From Lacrimispora amygdalina (GTDB lineage Bacteria > Bacillota > Clostridia > Lachnospirales > Lachnospiraceae): a DNA stretch of 64,000 nt. Below the pieces are notes generated by a model, which had not been told where the DNA came from, ran no database searches, and was given only the letters and a program-made list of their open reading frames with translations. The number at the start of each line of letters is the position of its first letter. The first letter of the stretch is position 1. Of the stretch, positions 42,414 to 51,079 are shown piece by piece. The stretch spans positions 25,352 through 89,351 of the forward strand of contig NZ_QOHO01000064.1 of NCBI RefSeq assembly GCF_003432035.1, written 5' to 3'. A program made the translations under genes and the position numbers.

Positions 42414-43813
42414 TTATGAAGCCCTCCTTCCTGTTCCGATTTTTACTTCGTATGGCAGCCATGCATACTGCACGCTGTTTACCATGTGATCGTTTCTATC
42501 TTCTGGTGTATTGTCCTTATCTTCCAACCAGCTGTATACTTCAAGCTCCCGGATATAATTTGAGCAGGTATCAACAATATAGAAACATGGCTTTGCTCCT
42601 GCATCGGCAAACCAGTTTAACTGATTGATAATACGGTCAATGATCTGCTCTTTCTTCCAGGCATCATTGAAATTGTAAACGCAGCCATTCAGTCGCTTGT
42701 ATTTTAAAAACTCGGTTATTGTTGCCTGATCCGCAGAGTCGATAAAGGTATCTCTTGCAAATCCCCATTCGTTCCGGTTGCGATCAAGGAAGTCAATAAA
42801 GTTATGGACCGTATCTGTAGGGGCCAGGGGCGTCCCCAGGTCTGCGTTGTTGTACACCTTCTCATCAAGCACAATGCAGTTGCCACGGTTCGTGATCCCG
42901 ATAAAGCTCATAGAAATGGTATCCGGTGACTTCTGGGAATAGGACGTATCAAGCCCTGCAGAGAAGTGTACAAACCATTCTGTCTGGTGGCGGTCGTTCT
43001 GATTCCGTATAAACTGTTTTGCATAAGCCTTACTGACCACATGCTTTTTCCGGTCAAAGTTTGGGAAGATCAAGCCGGTTGCCTTACCTCGTAAGCCCTG
43101 GATCTTGTTCTTCCAGATCTTCGTACCTTTCGGAGTATTCCGGATAATGTTTTCCAGTTTCTCCTTTGACAGACCCAAATTATGCGTAAAAGAAAAGAAC
43201 CAATGCACCCAGCCGGGCTTTGGTTCCTCTCGTAATTCTTCCAGTATTTCTTTTGGTGTCTCCTCCTGCCACTCAGTAAGCGGACGGGAACAGTTAATAT
43301 ATTCTTTGTAGACCGGCAGGTTCGGATCATCAGGATTGAGTGTCCCCATCAGGTAATCACACCGCATGGCTGACTCTCTTACAAACTCAATATCTGCAGT
43401 GTTGATCTCGTCTATGTACAGGCAGCCATACTGACCGCCCAGGGCTTTCTGCCACTTCTTCTTATCGCCATAACCCAAGACGTAGATAACTTTATCTCCT
43501 CCTGAAGTATGGAAGAGAATGTGCGGGATCTTATCGTCCTTGGTACCGTTGCCGTTGTATTCAGTCAGTATCCCGAAGTCGTCTATAATCCCCAGATCCT
43601 TGTTGATGATGTTCTTCTCAGCAGTTCCGGTATCCTTTGCAGCTATGATGTGCAGCTTCTTGGGGCTCTCCGCAACCTTAAGCATGAATTTAAAAAGACC
43701 GACTGTTGTTTTACCCGCAGCCGTAGTTAAGTTCCCTCAAGGAATTCAACCGGCGCTTTACATTGCAAAAATGCTTTGTACTTGTCAGACAATAATAATC
43801 TTTCGGAACTCAT
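42414..43813 (-). pseudogene. terL: terminase large subunit gene with a 5-bp frameshift in Walker A
   Basis: The gene should begin at the ATG at 43813, which overlaps the terS stop (ATGA), and reads MSSERLLLSDKYKAFLQ to EFLEGT. There a 5-bp tandem duplication (AGTTA-AGTT on the + strand, about 43724-43733) creates a stop; without it, TTAAGKTTVGLFKF would follow. After it the other frame runs to 42414 with the ATPase (CLYIDEINTADIEF) and nuclease (GLDTSYS, FIDSADQ) regions. The internal ATG at 43685 lacks the Walker A. The remnant copy at 19055-19075 has no duplication, which supports a real mutation here. Confidence 0.85.
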
Positions 43814-44259
43814 GAGGAACAATCACCTCCCTGCATCTGCTTAATCATATCATCAAGCTTGGTTTTCTCTGTTTCCAGGGTACCTGATACATTGTTTTCA
43901 ACCTTGGTTGTATATCCGTATTTGCTCATCCATAGTCCGGCCAACTGTGAAGGTATCACCTGCAATTCAAATTTCTTCCTGGCATCAACCTCGCATTCCT
44001 CACGTATGCGCGTAACGATGTCAGTATACTTCTTCATCTTCGCATAATGATCATAAAACTGCTGTCTAGAAATCCCCACAAATACACAGAACCCCTCAAT
44101 TGTATAAGTGATGCTTCGCTTTAACTTGGCACTGACAAATTCGCTATTCTTGGAACTGAAATCATGAGTAAGGACCTCCTGATTATCACAATCAGCTTTG
44201 TATTTTTCCCATAACTGTTCCATTTCTTCAGGAGTTTTAATCTTTAATGGTCTTCCCAT
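43810..44259 (-). CDS. terS: terminase small subunit
   Basis: 149 residues. HTH region GFCVFVGISRQQFYDHYAK and the tail with KFELQVIPSQLAGLWMSKYGY match terminase small subunits of clostridial phages (DNA-packaging recognition). Its TGA overlaps the terL ATG. Reads from the control region at 44260-44400. Confidence 0.85.
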   Translation of the reverse strand: MGRPLKIKTPEEMEQLWEKYKADCDNQEVLTHDFSSKNSEFVSAKLKRSITYTIEGFCVFVGISRQQFYDHYAKMKKYTDIVTRIREECEVDARKKFELQVIPSQLAGLWMSKYGYTTKVENNVSGTLETEKTKLDDMIKQMQGGDCSS

Positions 44260-44348
44260 GAATTCACTTCCTTTCTATTTTTGTATAATAGAGATACTTA
44301 TACTGTAATAATTTGTATTTTTATGTCATATTTTCAGATACTAACAAT

Positions 44349-44382
44349 TAATCCACAATTATTTCCACATTATTGTGGATAA
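44349..44382. promoter_or_regulatory. DnaA-box inverted repeat upstream of terS
   Basis: TTAATCCACAA (44348-44358) and TTGTGGATAA (44373-44382): 8 bp arms ATCCACAA/TTGTGGAT, one arm being a perfect DnaA box (TTATCCACA) on the - strand. It could be a DnaA or packaging recognition site. The gene after it (terS) makes a pac or cos role possible. Confidence 0.4.
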
Positions 44383-44401
44383 CTGTCGTTTTGGGTATTA
44401 A

Positions 44402-44426
44402 AAAAGAGACGGGGTTGGCCGCCTCT
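44402..44426 (-). terminator. terminator-like repeat, copy 1
   Basis: AAAAGAGACGG...CCGCCTCT; on the - strand AGAGGCGG pairs with CCCCGTCTCT and is followed by TTTT. The identical 25 bp recur at 45560-45584, so the pair brackets the DUF4062 gene. Confidence 0.7.
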
Positions 44427-44446
44427 GTACTCCATTGACTGTTATT

Positions 44447-45504
44447 CTATAGTTTGTTTTTGTCATAGATTAGTCTTTCATAATTTTCATCCTTTATCAG
44501 CTCTTTTATCAACAACTCTTTAACTTTACCATTTTTACATATTTCTAATATTCCTACTAATTTCTCTCCTCCATGGATATCTACATATACTAAATTAACA
44601 CCATTTTTTATAAAATAATCAAAAAAATCCTTTATTTTTTCCTTATTAGCATCTCTAAAATTATCCCATAGTTTCAACTCAATAGTTTCTTTAGTGGATA
44701 ATATTAATTTATCTATGATATTTCTTCTCCGGTCAACTTTATCATTTAATGAAATATCAATCAAATCATAGACTTCACTCACTTGAGATGCAAGTGTAAT
44801 TATATTCTGTAGCTCAATAACTTCTTCGTACTCTTTTGAATCATCATTAGATAAAATCTTTTTACCAACGCCGTCTAACATAACATTCATTTTTCCAATT
44901 AAAAGCCTCAAATCATTAACAGAGTTTTCAATAAACTTATTGGAATTATTATCTCTTAAGATCTCCAAATATCGTTTAAACATATCGGACCATTGTTTGC
45001 TCAAAAAATCTTTAATTTGAATAACTTTTTCAAATTCTATCATAGAGATATGACCTATCCCTTTTATTTCTCGAATAAAGCGAAAAACATTAATGTCTTT
45101 TGTGTTCCTAAAATTTATACTTTCTTTATCAATCTCAATTTTTTCATAATTGGCCTCATAAACTTCAAATAAACTTTATTATCAATAAATGCGTATAGCG
45201 GAATACCATTGTTTACTGCCTTTTTGAATTCATTTCTAGTTACTGACATGTATTCTTTGAATTCATCTTTTGATTCACCAGTTGCGGGGCTGCCGTAATT
45301 TCCTCCAATAATCAAGAGAACCATATCAGCACTTTTCATGGTCTCATAGCAAGAATCATCCAAAGGTCTTCCTGGAGTATAGCCGATATCCCCATCTTCA
45401 AACATTATCGGCTCAAAATCATGTGCTTTAATGAAATTAGACAAATCTTCCCTAATATATTTTAAGTCATAAAAAGTTGAACTCACAAATATTCTCGGCT
45501 TCAT
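44447..45504 (-). pseudogene. DUF4062 domain gene broken by one frameshift
   Basis: Reading from 45504 gives the DUF4062 start (PRIFVSSTFYDLKYIREDLSNFI, DMVLLIIGGNYGSPA, SVTRNEFKKAV). At about 45170-45175 one base is missing; in the shifted frame the protein goes on as FEVYEANYEKIEIDKE, NVFRFIREIKGIGHI, DFLSKQWSDMFKRYL and on to KNKL at 44447, the known continuation of this family. DUF4062 proteins have TIR-like N-domains and often occur in phage-defence genes. The frameshift or a sequencing error cannot be told apart. Confidence 0.75.
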
Positions 45505-45559
45505 ATTCTTTTCTCCCCCAAATGTATTTTTTCAATTATACACTAAAAATTGCCAAAAG

Positions 45560-45584
45560 AAAAGAGACGGGGTTGGCCGCCTCT
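45560..45584 (-). terminator. terminator-like repeat, copy 2
   Basis: Identical to 44402-44426. Here it would end the transcript from the 35-residue gene at 45615. Confidence 0.7.
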
Positions 45585-45614
45585 CATATCGTATTTATCT
45601 ATCAATTCATATAC

Positions 45615-45722
45615 TTAAAAAGGTCCATCTTCATCTTCCGCATCATAATCTCTTCCATTTGGAAACATATCCGCATCATCTTCATACCCTTCAAATTCCT
45701 CTTCCAGTTCAGTATTATTCAT
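45615..45722 (-). CDS. 35-residue acidic mini-protein
   Basis: Starts at 45722 with AAGGAGATAAGAAG upstream. Over half of the residues are Asp, Glu or Gly; it has MNNTELEEEFEGYEDDADMF and ends EDEDGPF, which ends in an SSB-type acidic Phe tip. Real translation is likely from the ribosome binding site; role unknown. Confidence 0.5.
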   Translation of the reverse strand: MNNTELEEEFEGYEDDADMFPNGRDYDAEDEDGPF

Positions 45723-46023
45723 CTTCTTATCTCCTTCCTGGTTTTCTTGTTGGTTTGCGTCTCGCGTGCTTATAATATAAGCTATATTATATCTTAAATA
45801 AATCTAATTAACAATACCTTTTGATATTAAAATGTAAAAACACCCATCAAGGCTTTTACCAAGACAGGTGTCAAAAAAAGGAAATCAGCATATGAATAGG
45901 GGCAGGCTAAATATGAACTTAGGAAAATAACTCCCTATAATACCATCATATACCGCGCTGCTTTGTCCCGTGATAATTTTTTTAAATCAGTCACCGGGCT
46001 GTTACACCCGGCAACCGTAGGGG
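45723..46023. other. gap of 300 bp with a hairpin
   Basis: Contains no gene that I can support. ACACC...GGTGT with an internal CAAGG/CCTTG arm at 45845-45880 and T-run on the - strand (45838) can act as a terminator for the gene at 46024. Confidence 0.4.
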
Positions 46024-46452
46024 CTATTTTTTTGTGTATTCAAGAATTACGTTTGCTACACTTCCTGAGTACGACCCGTTGTTATTTAAGAAGCAATAAT
46101 ATATGATTCCATTAATGTTATCATAATACATATTTATAGCCCCATTTATACCGTCCGGTAAATTGTATGATGTTTGTAACGTAAGTTGAACCACGTTATT
46201 GTTTTCTTTTGTGTTTCCGTACAAATTAACCAGGCAATCAATTGCAAGATCAGAGACATTAGCAAAGGCAGTTGAACCAACGCTATCCTTGGCAAGCTTC
46301 CCGACAATCACCTTCCGGTAAATCGTCTTACCGTCAATCCACTTGCCGCACACAGTCTCCTCTGTAGAGTACACATTTTCTGTAGCTGAGCTACCGCCAC
46401 CGCAGCAACCATCACCACAACTCACCATCTGTAAACAAAATCTGTTTTCCAT
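46024..46452 (-). CDS. phage protein with a tail-fibre type domain, unusually placed
   Basis: 142 residues from 46452 with AGGAGG 10 bases upstream. N-terminus has a Cys/Gly-rich stretch (SCGDGCCGGGSS), then TEETVCGKWIDGKTIYRKVIVGK, a motif of clostridial tail fibre ends, then beta strands ending VANVILEYTKK. Located just before the packaging genes and not in the fibre module. Possibly an exchangeable adhesin or decoration protein. Confidence 0.55.
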   Translation of the reverse strand: MENRFCLQMVSCGDGCCGGGSSATENVYSTEETVCGKWIDGKTIYRKVIVGKLAKDSVGSTAFANVSDLAIDCLVNLYGNTKENNNVVQLTLQTSYNLPDGINGAINMYYDNINGIIYYCFLNNNGSYSGSVANVILEYTKK

Positions 46453-46552
46453 AATTCTATTTCCTCCTCTGTTCTTTTTCCAAATTTATCTAATCTTGGA
46501 TATTAATAAAATACCATATTGACTTGTCCCGTGAGTGCCCCTCTTTTTAGAA

Positions 46553-46960
46553 TTATTTTTTCTGGCTTAACAGCCAGTAAAATTTCCGGCGCCGATCATA
46601 ATACATTTTTCTACCACAAGGGATACCCATAATCATCTTCAGATAATGATATGTTACGTCTTCTTCTGTTACGGCCTTAAGTATGTACTGATAAATATCC
46701 GGGTCTGCCTCAATAGCCGTCTGCTCTATCAACTTACAGTTCTGTTCCAACATGGCACGCCTGATCGCCAACTGCTGAGTAGCGTTACCGACATTCCGGC
46801 TCGTAGGCATGTCAGTGATCTCCATGGCACCCACCGTATCTGTTTTATATTTAAGCTCGTCTTTCCATTCGCTATACTGCAAGCACCAGTAATACAGTTC
46901 CCAGAAGCGATTTTTACTGATCCCGTACTTACTGTGATTCAATGGCCTTACATTTCCCAA
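46553..46960 (-). CDS. probable phage late-gene regulator
   Basis: 135 residues, helical, YHYLKMIMGIPCGRKMYYDRRRKFYWLL at the end resembles the sigma-region-4-like proteins that precede terminase genes in clostridial phages and activate late transcription. The fold assignment is by pattern and position. Confidence 0.5.
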   Translation of the reverse strand: MGNVRPLNHSKYGISKNRFWELYYWCLQYSEWKDELKYKTDTVGAMEITDMPTSRNVGNATQQLAIRRAMLEQNCKLIEQTAIEADPDIYQYILKAVTEEDVTYHYLKMIMGIPCGRKMYYDRRRKFYWLLSQKK

Positions 46961-46964
46961 ACTG

Positions 46965-47429
46965 TCACCTCCCCGCTGTCAACTTCTTTTTTGCTCTGTT
47001 CTTTTTCTGCTTATACAACTCTGCATAGGTCATGGTTGCGGTCTTACTCGGATCTGCAAGGCTTGCCACCTGAACTAAGTGAGAAAACTTCCTGACTACA
47101 ATCATCTTTTCCAATTCAATCTGGACTCCTCGGACGAAGTCTTTCCGGTAACTCTTGTAAGTAAACTTGTCCCCTACTTTTACAGACTGTTTAAACTCTG
47201 CCAGATCGCGCATTGTAATACCTGGGTCCTCCGGTTCAGTCTCTATACCATCAGATGCAACAGTTCCCACCATCTCAAATGCATACCGTTTCCCGTAGGT
47301 CCTTCCCTCACGGGCGTAATCTCTTATGGCCTGCCTGGGAATGGTTAGCAGATCCCCCCACTCCTTAGTGGTATGCTCTCCCAACAGCTTCCCCTTATCA
47401 TACACAGCATATAAGGTTTTAAATGCCAT
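46965..47429 (-). CDS. conserved phage protein, unknown role
   Basis: 154 residues (LYAVYDKGKLLGEHTTKEWGDLLTI, then RDYAREGRTYGKRYAF). The N-terminus reads like a short HTH that recognises DNA (KEWGDLLTIPRQAIRDYAREG). The C-terminus is basic (KKNRAKKKLT). Likely DNA-binding, from its small HTH-like part. Confidence 0.6.
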   Translation of the reverse strand: MAFKTLYAVYDKGKLLGEHTTKEWGDLLTIPRQAIRDYAREGRTYGKRYAFEMVGTVASDGIETEPEDPGITMRDLAEFKQSVKVGDKFTYKSYRKDFVRGVQIELEKMIVVRKFSHLVQVASLADPSKTATMTYAELYKQKKNRAKKKLTAGR

Positions 47430-47586
47430 CTGCCTTATCTCCCTTCTTCGGCTGATATAAACTTCCTACCGCAAACAATCTCCCGTGATCTTTGCAGCTG
47501 CAGCTTGTCCTATTCGAATCAGCTGGATAATACTTCCCACAATACATACATTTCTTCTGGATATTACTGAATTTAGTATTTTCCAT
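47419..47586 (-). CDS. 55-residue zinc-ribbon protein
   Basis: ATG at 47586 with GGAGG upstream. Cys at 13, 16, 29 and 31 (KCMYCGKYY, SCSC) give a CxxC-x12-CxC zinc ribbon. Ends by overlapping the ATG of the next gene by 11 bp. Unknown target. Confidence 0.65.
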   Translation of the reverse strand: MENTKFSNIQKKCMYCGKYYPADSNRTSCSCKDHGRLFAVGSLYQPKKGDKADGI

Positions 47587-47779
47587 CTGCTTCCTCCCTC
47601 TTTCGCCTTGGCGGCTTCCTGCGCTTCGGATCTGGACACAGGCTTGTAAATAAAAATGCTGGATCTATTGCGCTTCCGGTCATAACCGGCGGTGCCTTTA
47701 TAGCTGCATCCGCCTCGGCCTGTATGCGACTGTTTACACTGGCTCTGTCTGCTCTGCAGTCTTTTGATGATTTTCTCAA
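47573..47779 (-). CDS. small basic phage protein with TTG start
   Basis: 68 residues if started at the TTG at 47779 after AAGGAGGG; the same sequence and TTG are kept in the remnant copy at 19083-19190, which supports this start. It has RKSSKDCRADRASVNSR and ends PKRRKPPRRKREE. Very basic, probably binds nucleic acid. Confidence 0.6.
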   Translation of the reverse strand: MRKSSKDCRADRASVNSRIQAEADAAIKAPPVMTGSAIDPAFLFTSLCPDPKRRKPPRRKREEADGKY

Positions 47780-47884
47780 TGTATCCCTCCTTTTGGAATT
47801 TTCTCTTAACCTGCTTAAGATACCTTTAATTAAATCCGATAATTTAACGTATAGTTTCAAAATATTTAAAGGGTAGGTAAAAGT

Positions 47885-48208
47885 ATGGAAAATGAAAATG
47901 TTTTAAAATTTGGATTAGGCATTAAAATATGGTGCGTAATCAGCATTTTAGGTAGTATTTTGAGCTCCTTAACAAACTTTATTTATGGAAATTACAGTGT
48001 AGGTGTTGCATGCATTGCTACTGTAATATTCTACGTCTGGTTACTTCTAAGTAAAAAGCGTATGGCATTTTACTTGATTGTTTTCGTAGCTGTCGCGCGC
48101 CTCATAATAGACCTTATTGTTTTAAAAACCCCAATGGCATTCTTGGGATTGGGTAATTGTTTGATTACATACGCGTTTCTCTATAAATACTGGAAACAAA
48201 TGAAATAA
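47885..48208 (+). CDS. 107-residue membrane protein, reversed cargo gene
   Basis: Four hydrophobic segments (WCVISILGSILSSL, VGVACIATVIFYVWLLL, AFYLIVFVAVARLIIDLIV and MAFLGLGNCLITYAFLYK). The gene is on the + strand within a - strand operon, has a terminator of its own and is in the slot filled by the 111-residue gene of the remnant. A lysogenic conversion gene is likely; function unknown. Confidence 0.65.
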   Translation: MENENVLKFGLGIKIWCVISILGSILSSLTNFIYGNYSVGVACIATVIFYVWLLLSKKRMAFYLIVFVAVARLIIDLIVLKTPMAFLGLGNCLITYAFLYKYWKQMK

Positions 48209-48216
48209 TTTTTTTA

Positions 48217-48255
48217 ACACGTATCTTCATTTCAAATGGTTGATACGTGTTTTTT
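48217..48255 (+). terminator. terminator after the reversed cargo gene
   Basis: ACACGTATC pairs with GATACGTGT and is followed by eight T residues. Confidence 0.9.
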
Positions 48256-48288
48256 TTATTTCAGTTTTGCTAATTTATAGCAATAAAA

Positions 48289-48317
48289 AACCAACTACCG
48301 AGTATTGATAGTTGGTT
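48289..48317 (-). terminator. terminator for the gene at 48335
   Basis: AACCAACTA (48289-48297) pairs with TAGTTGGTT (48309-48317), with T-run on the - strand. The arm CCAACTATCAATA(C/T)T is seen again at 49017 and 50886, and, changed, at 50190. Confidence 0.85.
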
Positions 48318-48334
48318 GCTCTATTATTCTATTA

Positions 48335-48961
48335 TCATTCAATGACATCAAGGGTTGCTAAATATGTTCTTATCTTTTCATTAAGTTCACTAAATTTGGT
48401 ATTGATTTCATCTGTACGATTGTAGTCCTCCGTTGAAAAGCTTTCCTTTTCTTCTTGTGAAGCCATTATTAAAACATTCCATCTTCTTTCAAAAGTTTTT
48501 AATTGCCTATTACACAATTGAAAAATAATATTATATTTATTAAATAAATCACTTTGAATAAAGGGTGCATTGGAGTTCAAAGCATCTTGAGCTACAATAG
48601 CTTTTTCAACAGCATCCGAATATAACTTATTTTCATATTCTTTTTGCGCTTTCTCATCAGCAATTTTTGTTGTAACCCCTGTAGGGATCAATAAACTAAT
48701 GTCCTTTACCAAATCAAAAAAAGCTTTTGACAATTCCTTGTAAATACTGAATTCTGTATCAAATTTTGTTTTGCTGATATAAATTTTATTATCGAGATTA
48801 TATTTGTATTTTTCTAATTCTTTATTAAGCTTCAATGAATATTTTTCTTCTAATCTCCTGGCTATTTGTTCTGCTGAAAATTTAATAATTGCAAGAATAA
48901 TTACTCCGACACCACCAAAACCAGCTATTATTCCCAAGACTATTTCCCAAATTTCTCCCAT
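48335..48961 (-). CDS. single-span membrane protein with coiled coil, phage cargo
   Basis: 208 residues. An N-terminal membrane segment (IVLGIIAGFGGVGVIILAII) is followed by a long charged coiled coil (RRLEEKYSLKLNKELEKY) and helices. Membrane-anchored coiled-coil proteins of prophages often block superinfecting phage, but no family is recognised. It is bracketed by inverted copies of the CCAACTATCAATA(C/T)T repeat. Confidence 0.55.
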   Translation of the reverse strand: MGEIWEIVLGIIAGFGGVGVIILAIIKFSAEQIARRLEEKYSLKLNKELEKYKYNLDNKIYISKTKFDTEFSIYKELSKAFFDLVKDISLLIPTGVTTKIADEKAQKEYENKLYSDAVEKAIVAQDALNSNAPFIQSDLFNKYNIIFQLCNRQLKTFERRWNVLIMASQEEKESFSTEDYNRTDEINTKFSELNEKIRTYLATLDVIE

Positions 48962-49048
48962 TAGAAACTCTACCCCCAGCCTTATGTATTATATATATAG
49001 GATACACCGTTTACTGCCAACTATCAATATTCAATTATCAAAGTTCGT

Positions 49049-49846
49049 CTATTTCAACTTCATCTGTTCCACCGGTTCAAAGTTCATCCACAACGTCTCC
49101 ACCCTCGGAAGACTATTCTGCGCTCTGGCCGGAATCTGTAATTTCCTCCAGCCCTTCAAATACCTTTCATACAACTTACTGTCATATCCGGAAAGCATTA
49201 TCTTAGCCCGGCTACTGATCACCGTCTTCAATAGCTCCTCATGATCCTTGTCAGACATTTCATACCGATACTGTTTCCTGGTCCGTGTTGACAATACATA
49301 AGGAGGATCCAGGTAGATCAGCACATTCTCATGATCAAAGGCTCTGATCAGCTCCAGCGCCGGCTTATTCTCAATCTGTACGCCTTTCAGCCTGATCGCC
49401 ATATCTGCCAGTGCTTCCGGAAGACGATTCCAATACCTGACTGCATAGGCAGCTTCCCTGCCGTTAACATCTTTCTTCCAGCCACACTTCTCAGTCAGCC
49501 GAAATCCATGACTCTGCATAGATCGAATTGCAAAGTACCCAGCCTGCTCCACCGGTGACTCCGGCTTCTTTGTAAACGATTCATCGTACACCTGTCTGGA
49601 ATACGGTGTATATGTAAGCCATTCCTGCAGTTCCTGACGGCTTTCCGGATTCTGTATCACCCGGAAGAAATTCACCACATTACCATCAAGGTCATTCACT
49701 GTCTCGATCTTGGAAGGAAGCTTTTCGAAGAACATGCCCCCTCCACCAAAGTACGGATCTAAATAGCTGTGATGCTCTGGCATATTTTCAATTATCCATG
49801 AGGCGATCCGTTTCTTGCTGCCAGGATAATGTAATAATGATTTCAT
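49049..49846 (-). CDS. dam: DNA adenine methyltransferase (Dam type)
   Basis: 265 residues. YPGSKKRIASWI with DPYFGGGGMFF is the SAM-binding motif I and VLIYLDPPYV is the catalytic motif IV; order I to IV is of the alpha class. Target recognition region in between (about 90-170). Probably protects phage DNA from host restriction or controls phage genes. A decayed copy is at 19676-20060. Confidence 0.9.
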   Translation of the reverse strand: MKSLLHYPGSKKRIASWIIENMPEHHSYLDPYFGGGGMFFEKLPSKIETVNDLDGNVVNFFRVIQNPESRQELQEWLTYTPYSRQVYDESFTKKPESPVEQAGYFAIRSMQSHGFRLTEKCGWKKDVNGREAAYAVRYWNRLPEALADMAIRLKGVQIENKPALELIRAFDHENVLIYLDPPYVLSTRTRKQYRYEMSDKDHEELLKTVISSRAKIMLSGYDSKLYERYLKGWRKLQIPARAQNSLPRVETLWMNFEPVEQMKLK

Positions 49847-49856
49847 TCATTCCTCC

Positions 49857-50156
49857 TTAAACTACCCTGCTAAACCGTTCCTTTAAATGCCACTTCCAGT
49901 CAGCCACCATATTCTCATGCTTCGCCCGCTCTATTGCCATCTCTTTCAGTAAATGCGCACACTGGGTTTTCTCAAAATCGTTGATCTGGTTATATGTATT
50001 CAGGATATTGCAAATATGATCTCCCATTTGACAGCCTCCGCAGACCTTGTCCAATTCTTCCTGATCGCTAATCTCTCCAGGATACCGGCACAGGTGATCA
50101 CATACATGCTCCATCATAGGAGTTACCATCTTTAACATTTCATTTTCTTCTACCAA
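49857..50156 (-). CDS. Cys-rich phage protein
   Basis: 99 residues; TTG start at 50156 with AGGAG 6 bases ahead (next ATG at 50138 is too far). Cys at about 18, 23, 39, 42, 48 and 66 (CDHLCRYPG, VCGGCQMGDHIC) suggest a metal site. It lies next to dam and may be translated with it. Unknown. Confidence 0.6.
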   Translation of the reverse strand: MVEENEMLKMVTPMMEHVCDHLCRYPGEISDQEELDKVCGGCQMGDHICNILNTYNQINDFEKTQCAHLLKEMAIERAKHENMVADWKWHLKERFSRVV

Positions 50157-50181
50157 CTTTAGCTCCTTTCTCTTTCTGACA

Positions 50182-50216
50182 ATAAAAAAACTACCAGCTC
50201 AATACTGATAGTTAGT
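50182..50216 (-). terminator. terminator for the gene at 50266
   Basis: On the - strand ACTATCAG-TATTGAG-CTGGTAGT then seven T residues. Its arm is a variant of the repeat seen at 48289. Confidence 0.75.
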
Positions 50217-50265
50217 AACTATTTTAGATATCAATTATAGAATAAAAACAAAGACTATAAATCAA

Positions 50266-50817
50266 TCATTTTCTATTAAAAGAATCTGCGATTTTTTTCA
50301 CCGCTGATAATGCACATTGATCTTCTATGGCCGGAATAAGATCTGTATTATGGCTTATTACCAAATGTAAAATATCAAATGAATTCATTTTACGAAGTAA
50401 AGAACATGCCGTCTGATATGGTGTATCTGCATTACCATCACCGCCACCCACTAAAATTACAGCACCTTTTTTAGCCTTTTCTATAGGATTTTCTTTTCTA
50501 AAGTACCTAGCGCTAAAGTAAGTTTGCAGTCGGCTTCCTACACTCAACAAAGGGCCTGTCAATTCAGAAACATAAATAGGTGACGCTATTAATATGTTTT
50601 CACACTCATTTATATATTTATAAACCTTTTGCATTTCATCATTCACGCAGCACCCGTTATTCCTCCAACAATACCTGCAGTCAATGCAGGGCTTGATATT
50701 ACAATTGTACGCATTGACAATATAAAATTCACCGCTAAGATTTTCCAAAAATTTATTAAGCAAACTCACCGTGTCTCCATTTTGTCTAGGTGATCCATTA
50801 AAAATTAGTGTTTTCAC
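50266..50817 (-). CDS. NADPH-dependent FMN reductase / flavodoxin-like iron-sulfur flavoprotein
   Basis: 183 residues. FMN phosphate loop NGSPRQNGDTVSLL at the N-terminus and CKPCIDCRYCW...CCVND, the cluster-binding cysteines of the ISF subgroup, and ASPIYVSELTGPL. It is unusual in a phage early region and is bracketed by inverted copies of the CCAACTATCAATA repeat, so it is probably cargo. Confidence 0.85.
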   Translation of the reverse strand: MKTLIFNGSPRQNGDTVSLLNKFLENLSGEFYIVNAYNCNIKPCIDCRYCWRNNGCCVNDEMQKVYKYINECENILIASPIYVSELTGPLLSVGSRLQTYFSARYFRKENPIEKAKKGAVILVGGGDGNADTPYQTACSLLRKMNSFDILHLVISHNTDLIPAIEDQCALSAVKKIADSFNRK

Positions 50818-51031
50818 ACTTCACCCTCCCTTTTTTCATGTTGTGAATGAATCAATATTAACTAATAACATACCATCTTACTTACCAACTATCAATATTA
50901 AGTTTTCAATGTACAATCTTCCTTTCACAAACTCTTCACAGACCTAACAAATTCCCGTCACGTTTCCACGGTATATTAATACTTGCAAAGAGGCAAACAA
51001 CCTTTTAATATAAATACTTTTTTCATACTTC

Positions 51032-51062
51032 AGCCGGTAGGATTCCCCCAATCTTACCGGCT
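51032..51062 (-). terminator. hairpin downstream of the gene at 51080
   Basis: AGCCGGTA-GAT pairs with ATC-TACCGGCT; T-run is poor, so it could act as a processing site. Confidence 0.5.
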
Positions 51063-51079
51063 ACTCCTCTTTACGCAGA

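Noticed and set aside
47573..47860. Longer 95-residue form of the TTG-start gene
   Set aside because: The ribosome binding site lies downstream of that start and the remnant copy supports the TTG.
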